In this document: positions 24,123 to 33,147 of the stretch, one piece after another
Layout of the letters: each line of letters opens with the position of its first letter
Position numbering within the stretch: the stretch's first letter is position 1
Program-made: the position numbers and the translations under genes
Source: Maylandia zebra
Taxonomy: Eukaryota > Chordata > Actinopteri > Cichliformes > Cichlidae
Reading direction: 5' to 3'
Length of the DNA stretch: 64,000 bases
Assembly (NCBI RefSeq): GCF_041146795.1
Contig: NC_135169.1
Span: 8,572,264-8,636,263 of the forward strand
The notes under the pieces: generated by a model
Told to the model about the DNA's origin: nothing
What the model saw: only the letters and a program-made list of their open reading frames with translations
Databases searched by the model: none

Positions 24123-26610
24123 CAGCTCAGAGCTGGTGTGTTTTCAGGGTGTGGTGTCTGAAAGGATCAGTGTGAACAACAGGACCGCCCACTCTGGACA
24201 CACACACTCAGGTACAAACACACAGGTGGTTTGTGTATCAGGCTTTTCTGCTGTGAAGTTGTAACATGGGGGTCTATGGGGGCGACTCACTGCTGCCTCT
24301 GCTGGACACTAGAGGAACTGCAGGCATCAGTGCTTCAGGTATGAGTCTCAGGTCTGACTGTTAGCTGAATGTGTGTGTGCAGGTGTGCGTCTCACTCTTT
24401 GTGACCAAGCTGGGAGGAGTCTGCAGGTGTACCTGGACTTAAGCCACACCCCCTACCCACCTGGCCTGTTGCCGGGTAACACTCAGCTGTTGTCTGGTTT
24501 CCAGAGGAGGCTGTCCAGGTGAGACACACATAGACAGGCTTATAAAAGTTTGGACTCTTTATTTGGACTCATTTCCAACAATGTCAGCCCCAATAAAGTT
24601 CTGGATCATTTTGCATCAATAGGCTGCTGGTTTTCTTTACTGGTTTCAGGTGTTACCAGCAAAATAGTTGTTTGATCATCTGGAAATGTACCCAGATTTA
24701 TTTATTTAGACAGAGATCTTGACCCCCCAATGTTCAATACAAAGTCACGCCCATGGTTACGTACCTGTGCGGTTTACCTGTGTGTGTGTTTCAGGACAGG
24801 AAGTGTGTACTGCACGTACTTACCTGTCAGCTCCATAACTGTGGTCTCCCTGGGAGACACCAGGTAAGTTTACAGGTAAAGTCTGGTTCACGTGTTTGTC
24901 GTGCTGTTGTTTATTTGTTTGTTTGGTTTCTATCAGCTCGGCCCAGCCTCCTCCTCCTGCTCCCATCATGCACCTGGGTGAGTGGGCTCTGAGCAGCAAG
25001 CAGAGGTGCGCTGTGGGACAGGTCAAAGGTCACGTGGTGTGTTTCCTGTTCCTGCAACTGCAGTGGAGCTGCTCGCTGTGTGGCAGCGTGTACACACAGG
25101 TACTGCATAAAATACACACAGTGTGTACAGGATGTGTTTAGTGTCAGTTTCTCGGGTGCAGTGAAAGTACTCAGAGTGCTTCATGTGTTGTTAGCGTGTT
25201 GGTGGCGTGTTAGTGTTGGTGCAGTAAGTAAAGTGTCGTTTTGGAGGAAACTGCTCACGATTTCAGGTGTGTGTGTTTACCTGTTGCTCTCTCTCTCTCA
25301 GGGCTGCAGCAGCTCTCAGTGTCACTCGACCTCGTCAGTGTTTCAGTCCAAAGCAAAGTAAGAGCAGCTTCCTGTTGAGCTCACCTGCTGATACGTGTTA
25401 ATCACCTGGATGAGTCAGGTGACAGTCACATGATCAAACCATGTGGCTCTGCTCTTCGATCAGGCTGGTGATCGATGACGGAACAGGTGAGGCTCACGTC
25501 TGGTTCTCAGCTGCTCTGGTTCGTGCTCTGCTGGGATTGGCTGATGCTCAGTGGGAGGGGCTTCAGAGAGCTCTCAGGGTCAGAGGTCACATCAGAGTCT
25601 TCCCTCGTGGGCAGAGCCAGGTCAGTAGCACCTGTCAGGTGTATGTGTTTACCTGTCACAGGTGAGTCACGTGCTCATCGTCGTCTTTAGACTTTATTTT
25701 GTCTTTAAAATTTAAGATGAGGCTTTAACTGTGAAAGGGCACATCCTGTTTGCATCCTGGTAACAGCTCCGTCTGCTCACACCTTACTGCTGAACTGGTT
25801 TAGGGGCGTGGCCACTTCCACCTTTAAAAGTCTGTAGGTGTGACGGACCCACGCTGCGCTCACGTGAACAGGAGGGAGGGGCCTTACAGCCGTGTGTTTC
25901 AGCGAGACTCAGGTCGTGCCCCTGACTCCACCCACTCGACCTGATGAAGCAGCAGGTGGTGTAGTTCTGAGGGTAATCAGGGCTGACTGTGAATGCCACA
26001 CCTCCCACATGGAGGGTGGAGACCACAGGGGAGGGGCAGGACAGCGAGAGGCATTTAGGACTCGGGGCACACCAGGAGAACCCACAGGGCCCCTCCACCC
26101 ACAGGTGGAGCTGTGTTAAAAGACCCTGCAGACTGAAACGTCCTGTGGTCAGAGGAGGTGAAACGAGAAGAAGATGCAGCTACAACCCAAAGAACAGCGT
26201 CCACACAGTGAAGCACGGTGGGGACGCTGTGGGGGGGCCACCACAGAGAGAAACAGGCGTCCTGCAGGACGTTTCCACAGGGCCGAGCCGTGAGTCTGCA
26301 GAGACATAACCTCTGTGTCTGTCTCAGGTGTGTGACGGGGACGCTGACGACTTCCTCCTCCACTTCCTGTTGTGTCTGTGCAGCAGTGATGTCATGATTC
26401 GGCCGCTCAGCCTCACCTGCAGGAAACACACCAACCAGAGACCAGAAGGTAACCCCACCCTCACACACCACCCTCACCACCCTGACTGCAACCTTCAGAG
26501 TGTGTGTGTGTGTTTCAGAGGTGAGGAGGTTCACTCGAGGAGACAGAGAGTTCCAGACCAGACTGGCTCCTCCCCTTCAGCTCACCTGTCTGCACCTCCA
26601 CCCTGACTGA
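17069..26610 (+). CDS. ctc1: CTC1, CST telomere replication complex component 1
   Basis: CTC1 is the large OB-fold subunit of the CST complex (with STN1 and TEN1), which binds single-stranded telomeric DNA and recruits polymerase alpha-primase. I rebuilt 25 coding exons that close in phase: 17069-17119, 17353-17437, 17817-17916, 17992-18214, 19485-19714, 19791-19920, 19990-20286, 20367-20489, 20576-20805, 20926-21070, 21144-21346, 21419-21588, 21667-21781, 21927-22329, 22405-22527, 22794-22931, 23943-23989, 24126-24211, 24383-24518, 24795-24863, 24937-25099, 25302-25357, 25464-25620, 26328-26448, 26519-26610. They total 3,693 bp or 1,230 residues, close to the human length (about 1,217). Matches to human CTC1 include [16 protein letters not shown] (exon 8), [19 protein letters not shown] (exon 15), [17 protein letters not shown] (exon 19) and [18 protein letters not shown] (exon 23). 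A zinc-ribbon CSLC...CSSSQC spans exons 21-22. Exon 14 has a basic KRRRR cluster, a possible nuclear signal. The exon 1 start and the exon 15 donor (TCATCG|GTCTCT) are the least certain points. Confidence 0.93.
17165..17204. repeat. Inverted repeat (hairpin) in CTC1 intron 1
   Basis: Two perfect 13-bp arms, ACAGTCTACGTAC (17165-17177) and its reverse complement (17192-17204), flank a 14-base loop. It lies 45 bp after the exon 1 donor. Confidence 0.85.
18780..18969 (+). mobile_element. Rex1-type LINE 3' tail in CTC1 intron 4
   Basis: The sequence from GAAATGTGCAATTC through CTTCTGTCGGTGCTG to GAGGGATCAATAAAGTTTC matches, in order, the 3' end of the Rex1 copy at 43790-44020. Only the untranslated tail is present (strong 5' truncation). 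It runs straight into the pentanucleotide array. Confidence 0.75.
18970..19347. repeat. (TCTRA)n pentanucleotide array in CTC1 intron 4
   Basis: About 75 tandem pentamers, mainly TCTAA and TCTGA with occasional TCTTA and TTTGA variants, follow the Rex1 tail without a gap. Rex1 ends in short ATCTTATCT-type repeats, so the array appears to be an expansion of the retrotransposon terminus. Confidence 0.95.
22590..22720 (+). mobile_element. L2-group LINE fragment in CTC1 intron 15
   Basis: The frame reads [20 protein letters not shown], then LPLGSIIKT, the well-known motif block before the YADD box of L2 reverse transcriptases. About 130 bp are left, with stops. Confidence 0.7.
22975..23940. mobile_element. 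Probable DNA-transposon remnant filling CTC1 intron 16
   Basis: The ends share an inverted phrase: GCATTGTGGGTACAAGTGGC near 23016 and, on the other strand near 23885, GGATTGTGGGAACGAGTGGC. GACAGAC also appears at both outer edges in inverted orientation. The interior is AT-rich with a short minus-strand frame (23431-23628) reading [21 protein letters not shown] piece at about 23080-23135 (TTTGGGGTCCTTCGGGACT, then CAGGCCATTTACC) is an L2-type tail also seen at 61030-61082. The element class is not determined. The intron is much larger than its neighbours because of this insert. Confidence 0.5.
24070..24121. repeat. (TG)n microsatellite in CTC1 intron 17
   Basis: About 25 TG/GT units stop just before the exon 18 acceptor (TTTCAG at 24120-24125), so the array forms part of the sequence just 5' of the splice site. 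Confidence 0.95.
25650..26325 (+). other. CTC1 intron 23 with a possible Tc1-like relic
   Basis: The intron is long for this gene. At about 26130-26240 the frames read [20 protein letters not shown] and VKHGGDAV, reminiscent of the transposase stretch 'LWSDETK...IPTVKHGGGS' of Tc1-like elements. The match is short and eroded. Confidence 0.3.
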
Positions 26611-26657
26611 GCTCCACCTGCTTCGTTCTGACTTCATCTGTTCTACGTGTTCGTACA

Positions 26658-26663
26658 AATAAA
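26658..26663 (+). terminator. ctc1: Polyadenylation signal of CTC1
   Basis: AATAAA (in ACAAATAAAACTTTATAG) lies about 48 bp after the TGA at 26608-26610, a plausible very short 3' untranslated region. Confidence 0.7.
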
Positions 26664-26699
26664 ACTTTATAGTTCCTCCTCCTGTCACACGGTATCTCA

Positions 26700-27050
26700 C
26701 CTTCACTGACCCTGACGCTGGTGATCAGGGTCAGAGGTCACACGAAGCTCTCTGGGTTTAACAGGTCATGTGACCCTTCTACAGGAAGTGATCCCTGTGA
26801 GTGGCGCCCACATCGGAGACGTTCTCAGATGGTGATTCATGAAACCTAATTGGTAAAACTAAACACTGAACGTGTTTCGGTTTGTTTACAGAGGTCAGAC
26901 GGTGAAAGCTTCAGCCTGACCAGGAAAGAATCAGTCCTCTTTAAATCACACTTACTTTAAATGAATTCCTCCTCACCTTCATGTGTTTTGTATTATTGCA
27001 TCTTATACTGAAAGAGTTCATCCATCGACACATTTGAATCCTGCAACATT
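26700..27050. other. No feature recognised
   Basis: Sequence just downstream of CTC1. No protein or repeat family was recognised. Confidence 0.3.
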
Positions 27051-27055
27051 TCACC

Positions 27056-27255
27056 GTGTCAGTTTGTCATGAATTGGACTATTTTAGGATTTCAGTTCAT
27101 CTTTCCAATAAAGCTGGCAGCTCTGAAACAGCTGTTCTCTCTGAGGCTGTTTTGCATGTAAATAAAAGTGAAATAATTAAATGTTCTGTGAACAGACCGT
27201 CCAGTGGAGCTCCTCAGGGCTCTGTGCTTGCACCACTTTGTTTTCTATGCTAATG
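27056..27255 (+). mobile_element. LINE reverse-transcriptase fragment
   Basis: The frame contains SSGAPQGSVLAPLCF near 27200, the GxPQGSVLxP block of L2/CR1-type reverse transcriptase. Flanking motifs are not preserved. Confidence 0.5.
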
Positions 27256-27259
27256 AGTG

Positions 27260-27985
27260 TCAGAGCACGTCAGCATCAGTCCTTCAACATGGTCACAGCC
27301 TCTGATGAAGGTGTTCAAATGTGGCTTTTAATCCAGGTTTACACTTAAACAGTCTCCATGAAACGGGCCTCTGCCCTCATTCATCCTGGAGATCACTCGT
27401 CTAAACCAACCAACATAAAGAATGTGATGTTTTCAAAGCGAACACGTACACACAGTTGTTATGGATACGATTAAATGTAGGAGCGATGATTCGTGAAATC
27501 CTACATGTGTGTTCTAACATGCTTTAATGATGGCACGAGCTGACAATGAATAACATAAAGTTAATAGTTAATCTGCAACAAAACTTTTTCACCGCTTCAG
27601 TTTTTGGTCTTTTCCACATACGGTTGTTGTTGTCATGGAAACAGAAACCAATCGGGCCTTGGATGGACGTCGGAGTTCTTAACAGCAGCTCGTTGTTCAT
27701 TCTGATGTTGTTTTTTAATTATATTTTATATTTAATATCATATATTGGCCGTTTTCAGCTTTATCTGAAGGGCCACAGGTCAGACTCCAGCTGGGCCTGC
27801 CGCTCTCAGCCTCACTCTGAGGAAGCCCACAGTCTCTCACAGTGGAAACTACACCGGGGGACCCCATCCTTGGGGTGGACCCATTTTTGTTGTAGCGTGT
27901 TTTGGGGTTTAAAAGCCACAGAGACGCGGTGCTTAGAAAAAATGCATTTCAGCTGTGCTGATGCTCCTGACACGTTGGAACGTTG
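27260..27985. other. No feature recognised
   Basis: The open stretch at 27546-28004 shows no recognisable domain and contains long hydrophobic low-complexity runs. I do not call it a gene. Confidence 0.3.
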
Positions 27986-27989
27986 GGTT

Positions 27990-28345
27990 GTGTTGCGTGG
28001 TTGAGAGGAGGCGGCAAAACACCTAGCAGGCTAGTCGGAAGAACACACACCCACGCTGGTATCGGTAATCCACGGTGGTTCTTTAATACGCCTTCTTCAA
28101 CAACCATATAAAAGCCCGGCTGAACGGCTGCGGCTCAACAACATAACGCCCAGCGTTCATACAACCCAAGCGTTGCAAACAAAACAAGAAGAAAACGTAA
28201 ATCCGTCCCTCGTTAAGCAGAAGCGTGCAGGCACGTGTCCTCATAATCCCAGAGAGAGAGCAGCGGCACAAACTGATGACACCATCAACCCTCGACTTGG
28301 GTGTCTTAAAGGGACACCACACCATAGTGGCTGTCACAACGTATA
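27990..28345 (-). mobile_element. Possible solo LTR (minus strand)
   Basis: Read on the minus strand, the block starts TGTGACAGCCACTATGGTG, has a TATA-like TTTATATGG about 245 bases in, an ATTAAAG poly(A)-like signal, and ends near CCACGCAACA. This TG...CA outline with promoter then poly(A) order is what a single long terminal repeat looks like. No internal retroviral or Gypsy genes flank it, and I could not confirm a target-site duplication. Confidence 0.35.
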
Positions 28346-28349
28346 AGAC

Positions 28350-30110
28350 TGGGGAAACCTGCATTCAGCTGGAACTGAAAAACACTATGTCCAGATAAAC
28401 ACAATCAACTTTTGGAGAAAAATAAAAGATTCTTCATCAGACTAACAACTAAAAACATGACACTTACCTTAACAGTATGGGCTACATCAAATATATTCAA
28501 GACCGACAACAACACTTCTCACTGCTGCTAATTTTAACAAAACTAAACAAAAAGTAGAAAAAGGCAATTCACCAAGTCTTGAAAAGTAAAACTGAAAAAT
28601 AGAAACAGAATAAAGTAAAACATCCATCCAGATCTTTACCACCAACAACATAAAATCTATCTTGATTAAATGGCCTAATTCTCCAATAAATGAGCAATAA
28701 TAAAGTAAGAAAAAATAAGACATTCAATTTATGGACGCTCAAATTAACAGAGCGACATTAAACGCACCTCATTGCCTGCCGTAGCGTTCTTCGCAGCTGC
28801 ACTTCACCTCAAAGGTCGGTTAATACATCGGATTGAACTTAACCAAAGTCCAATTAAAGGAAAATAAATGTTTCTAACAAATACAATGAAGAAGATTAAA
28901 ATAATTCACTGTCAGTTACTGTCGCTGTGAGTTTGACGAGGTCAGCTGCTTCATTTGGTTCTGCCTAAAGTTCTCTCAGTGATCCAGTGTTTATATGATA
29001 AGATACGTGTTTAATGCAGAGAGTTGGAATTACAAGTTGGTAAGAAGCTTTTTAACAAAGGTTTGATTTAAGCTTTAAGTTCAAAGGTGAAAGAAATTTC
29101 ACGTTTGATGAAGGAAGATCAAGGCTAACAAGGACATAGGTCAAAGGTCAAAATAAGGTGAGAAAATATAATAGATATATATAATCAATCAATAAGGTGA
29201 AAATATCAGATAAAAGGGTTTTTTGGTTATAAGGAATAAAGAGGTCAAAGGTCAAAACAAGAGACACTGGTAGAGACCTCAAATCATTGTTACTGAAGAA
29301 GGAGGAGTTCTTTAACAGTACGACATTGATAGAGTTTGTTTGTGTGTTTGAGAGTTCAGACTGAAAGGGAGCGCACAATCGTGTGTGTGTCTGCAGCTGT
29401 TGTGTTGTTGCTGCATCGTTGCCTCAGGGGGAAAGTTGTGTGTGTGTTATGCAGACTAGCAGAGACTGCAGCTGTCAGCAGCCACACACACTTTCTATTC
29501 TTCAAATCAAATCACAGTGAAACATGTTCACTGACAGCTCAGCTTCAGCATCGTCTTCATGCTGTGACTGCAGCCGTTCAACTCTGTTTGTCTTTAACCC
29601 AAATCATCACAACATGCAAATATAATCATCAAAATGATGTGACTGGAAGGATGCAGCAGTCTGTGCTCCACCTTTCTCCTCCACACCTGCAGGTGGAGAA
29701 CATGGATGCATGAATCTCTACAGAGTTCTTTGAATATTATCCGTCTCATCAGTTTTCAGTGAACAAAACTCCTCACAGAGCCAAAATAAGCAGTTTGTAT
29801 CCAACATAACTCAGCTGGACTCTGATGCTCCGTATAACAGCCACACATGAGTCTGGATTCACTCAAAGCATTGAACAAACTTTATTGGAAATGAAGCTTT
29901 TGGACATTTGTTCTCTGATATTTGCTCTTCAGCTCGAGTCTCCATCAGTGGGAACATTTCCTGATTCAACTTTTCTTCTGTTCAAATCAAACTCCATGAG
30001 AATCAAAGTGTGAATCAGAGTCCTGATGATCAGATTCTATAGAAACATGGAGACTGTAGAGGATTTACACTCAATGTGTTCATTTGTTCCCTTCAAGAAA
30101 AATCAATCAT
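28350..30110. other. AT-rich gene-poor stretch
   Basis: No conserved protein, RNA gene or transposon end was recognised. Short TTCAAAGGTCAAA-type phrases recur at 29080-29250. The last part may hold the 3' untranslated region of the minus-strand TRIM gene. Confidence 0.35.
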
Positions 30111-30127
30111 TCATCCAATAAAATCAG

Positions 30128-31774
30128 TCATTGATCAGTTTGATTGACAGGACAGATGATCAGAGGTGCAGAGTTTTTACCTCCATAATTCAAACTGGGA
30201 CAGAAGTATGGGTGGAGTTTGTGAGTGAAGGAGCAGCCAGTAAAGGAGTAGATCAGAGCTGCAGCACCTACATCATAAAAGGAGACCAGACCCTCCTCAT
30301 AATCCACAAACACCCCCACCTTCTCAGGACCAGGATGGAGACAGAGGGGGACTGAAGGGGAAGCACATGCTATGTACTTATTTCCATTTCTCAGCACTAC
30401 AGTCCAGAAACCATCCTGAGGACTCAGTGTGATTTCTCCCTTCCTGTTGATCGACTCTGTGGACACTCCTAAATCCCACTCAGTCTTTCCTTTAACCTGA
30501 ACCTCAAAGTAAAATCTGCCTGAAGAGAAACTCTGCTCTCCTAAAACCATAACACACAGAGAAAATCTCTCTGGGTTGTCTGGAAGTTTCTTCCACACAT
30601 CACTATGATAAACTTGTTTTCCATCATCAGACAGGATGAGCCAGGGATTTGCTGTATCAGGATCCAGAGTCACATCCACCTCATGCTGCTGCACCCTCTG
30701 CAGCTCAGCCTCAAACAGCTTCTTCTTCATGAGTTTCCAGACTGTCTCCTCCAGCTGAGCCACAGCTCTCCCCACAGTCCCCTCATATGATGGTGGATGA
30801 ACTCTGACCTCTGTCCAGTCCTTGCTGGGTGGAGCTTTCAGGGAGGAGAAGCTTTGGAGGAGGTGGAGGTGGTCTTCAGAGCGTGAGAGCTGCTCCACCT
30901 CAGAGCTTCTCTCCATCAGCTCAGAGATTTCCTGTTCCAGATCTTTGATGAGACCTTCAGCCTGTTTCTCTGTAGCTTCCTGTTTGTCTTCGATCTCCTT
31001 CATGAGCTCCTTCAGGTGTCTCTCAACAGACTCCATCAGAGCCGTGAGGACCTGAACACCTTCTGCTTTCTGTCTGTCTGCAGCATCTTTACTCATCTTC
31101 ACCGACTCTGTGATCTCCTGAATCTTCAGTCGTCTCTTCTGGATCATCTGCTGAATCTCAGCCTCTGTCTTCTCCAGCTCTGCCTTCTTTCCTTCATATT
31201 CTTCTCTCAGAGGAACAAACTCGTGGTTCTTGTGGTCTAAAACAGAGCAGAGCATGCAGACACATGTCTGGTCGGTCTTACAGAACAGCTGCAGAAGGTT
31301 ATCGTGCTTCGTGCACATCCTGCCTTCCAGGTTCTCCACAGCATCAACCAGCTGATGTCTTTTCAGACCTTTCAGTGTCAGATGAGGCTCCAGGTGAGTC
31401 TGACAGTAGGAGGTCTGACACACCAGGCAGGACTTCAGGGCCTTCAGTCTGGTTCCAGTGCAGACGTCACAGGGAATTTCTCCTGGTTTGGCAGCTTGTT
31501 GCTCTGAGCTGCTGCTGCTGGCTTTCTGCTGAGCTTCACGTCTGAACTGAGCAACCATCTCAGAGAACAAAGTGTTGACCCTCAGCTGAGGTCGAGTGTA
31601 GAAAGTCTCTTTACACATGGGACACTGACAGCTCTGACTCATGTCCCAGTGCTGACTGATGCAGGTTTTGCAGAAGTTGTGTCCACATGGTGTAGAGACT
31701 GGATCAGTGAACACATCCAGACAGATGGAGCACAGAAACTGATCTTCAGATCGCAGATTGCTGGCAGCAGACAT
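30128..31774 (-). CDS. TRIM E3 ubiquitin ligase, TRIM21/bloodthirsty-like
   Basis: An intact 548-residue protein lies in one coding exon. I start it at the ATG at 31772-31774 (MSAASNLRSEDQF), because an acceptor-like CCTCAG sits just upstream and a RING directly follows. RING finger: C15-x2-C18, C30-x-H32-x2-C35-x2-C38, C51-x2-C54. A B-box region runs from about residue 100 to 190 (CDVCTGTRLKALKSC, then CTKHDNLLQLFC and CSVLDHKNHEF), then a coiled coil rich in E/K to about 320, and a C-terminal PRY-SPRY (VTLDPDTANPWLILSDDGK; FYFEVQVKGKTEWDLGV; VGVFVDYEEGLVSFYDV). The layout is that of fish TRIM21/TRIM39-like bloodthirsty-related proteins, cytosolic ubiquitin ligases whose SPRY recognises targets, often in antiviral defence. 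No frameshift or missing zinc ligand is seen. The exact orthologue in this large family cannot be fixed by eye. Confidence 0.88.
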   Translation of the reverse strand: MSAASNLRSEDQFLCSICLDVFTDPVSTPCGHNFCKTCISQHWDMSQSCQCPMCKETFYTRPQLRVNTLFSEMVAQFRREAQQKASSSSSEQQAAKPGEIPCDVCTGTRLKALKSCLVCQTSYCQTHLEPHLTLKGLKRHQLVDAVENLEGRMCTKHDNLLQLFCKTDQTCVCMLCSVLDHKNHEFVPLREEYEGKKAELEKTEAEIQQMIQKRRLKIQEITESVKMSKDAADRQKAEGVQVLTALMESVERHLKELMKEIEDKQEATEKQAEGLIKDLEQEISELMERSSEVEQLSRSEDHLHLLQSFSSLKAPPSKDWTEVRVHPPSYEGTVGRAVAQLEETVWKLMKKKLFEAELQRVQQHEVDVTLDPDTANPWLILSDDGKQVYHSDVWKKLPDNPERFSLCVMVLGEQSFSSGRFYFEVQVKGKTEWDLGVSTESINRKGEITLSPQDGFWTVVLRNGNKYIACASPSVPLCLHPGPEKVGVFVDYEEGLVSFYDVGAAALIYSFTGCSFTHKLHPYFCPSLNYGGKNSAPLIICPVNQTDQ

Positions 31775-31829
31775 GTCTGCACTCTGAGGGAGAAAGAAGA
31801 GAAACATTTGATTCAAAATTCACTTTAAA

Positions 31830-33145
31830 TTTCATTTTACAAAGAGAGAAACAAGCGTCAGTAGTCTGAGGAGCTTGGAGAGAAAAGCGTCTGGACTTCT
31901 TTGAGTTTCTTGAAGACGTTTCATCAGAGAAGCTTCTTCAGTTCTCAGAGTAACTGGTGGAGACCCAGCAACACACTCAGACACAAACTGGTTCATCCAA
32001 ACACAAACCTAACATCGTAGTGTCTGCTGTACAGTGCAGCGTCCAGATGGACAGGATCAACGTTTGGGGATGAAGATAAATACAGTCGTTACAAAGATGT
32101 GAAATTGTTTCTCTGTTTTACAGAAGGTCCAAGATTCATCCAGATCATTTGTATACTTGAATAAATCAGTTTGTTGGATATTTTCCATCAATCACTGTGA
32201 AGTAAACTTCGACCTTGTTGGTGACTGAATACTTCTTATTGTACGTCCAGATCAACGAGCCATTAATATTAAACAGTGACTGTTCCAGTAGAGCTGACAG
32301 TGAGGAGGACGATGAATCACAAACCTCAGAAATGTGTTATTAACTGTTGATCCAGTATTTTAATGGCATTGATGAGAACATGTTTATTCAGAGGTGTCTG
32401 TATATTTGGTCCATTTGTGCGTCAGTAAAAACTGTCCTGTTTTCTCTCACAGATACTGGAACATCCTCACAAACTCAGGATGTGGAAGAAGATGAACTTT
32501 TCCAGTCACTCGCTGGGATACATCATTCATGTTATTCTGGATCCTCAGAAAACATTGATTTATTTTTGTGTTTCACATATTTGTTTGTCCAAATCAAAGA
32601 TTGATGTTAGTAGAGAAGAAGCCACCATGATAAAGCCTGTGTGTGAAAACGAGATCAGTGGATTTGATCAAAATCCCATTTAAGGAGGAATTCTGTCCTC
32701 CAGTTTGTTTAAATAAGCTTTGGGATTAAACAGCATCATCTATGTTTGTGTCTGATGACATGTTTGATCCAGGTCAGCTTGAATATCACAGCTGATGTGT
32801 GGAACTCTGACATGTTTAAAGCCTGATTATCAGGATGATTCAAACACATCTGTCTAAATAATGAGATTCATGTTTCCACACAAAGTTATAAAGTGCAGCA
32901 TCGACTGTTTTCTGAATGATTGAGGATCATCTGTGACTCTTACAGGATACACTAAGTCAGATAATCTTTGTAAAATGTGTGAATGACTTTTTGAAGTACT
33001 GACCAAAATCTGCTGGTTTACAGTGTCAAAGGCTTTATATCAATAAAGAATAAATAGGTGTTTTCACGTCTGTAATCCTTATGATCAATCAGATCCAGAA
33101 TCAATCTAAGAGGAACAGGAAGTGATGAATAAATCACCCCAATAA
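31830..33145. other. Upstream intron/flank of the TRIM gene, no feature recognised
   Basis: AT-rich sequence without recognisable coding segments or transposon ends. If the TRIM gene has a 5' noncoding exon near 37.3 kb, this is intron. Confidence 0.3.
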
Positions 33146-33147
33146 CA

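Noticed and set aside
26055-26534. 159-codon minus-strand frame across the CTC1 3' end
   Set aside because: It is antisense to CTC1 exon 24 and its flanking introns, with no recognised domain.
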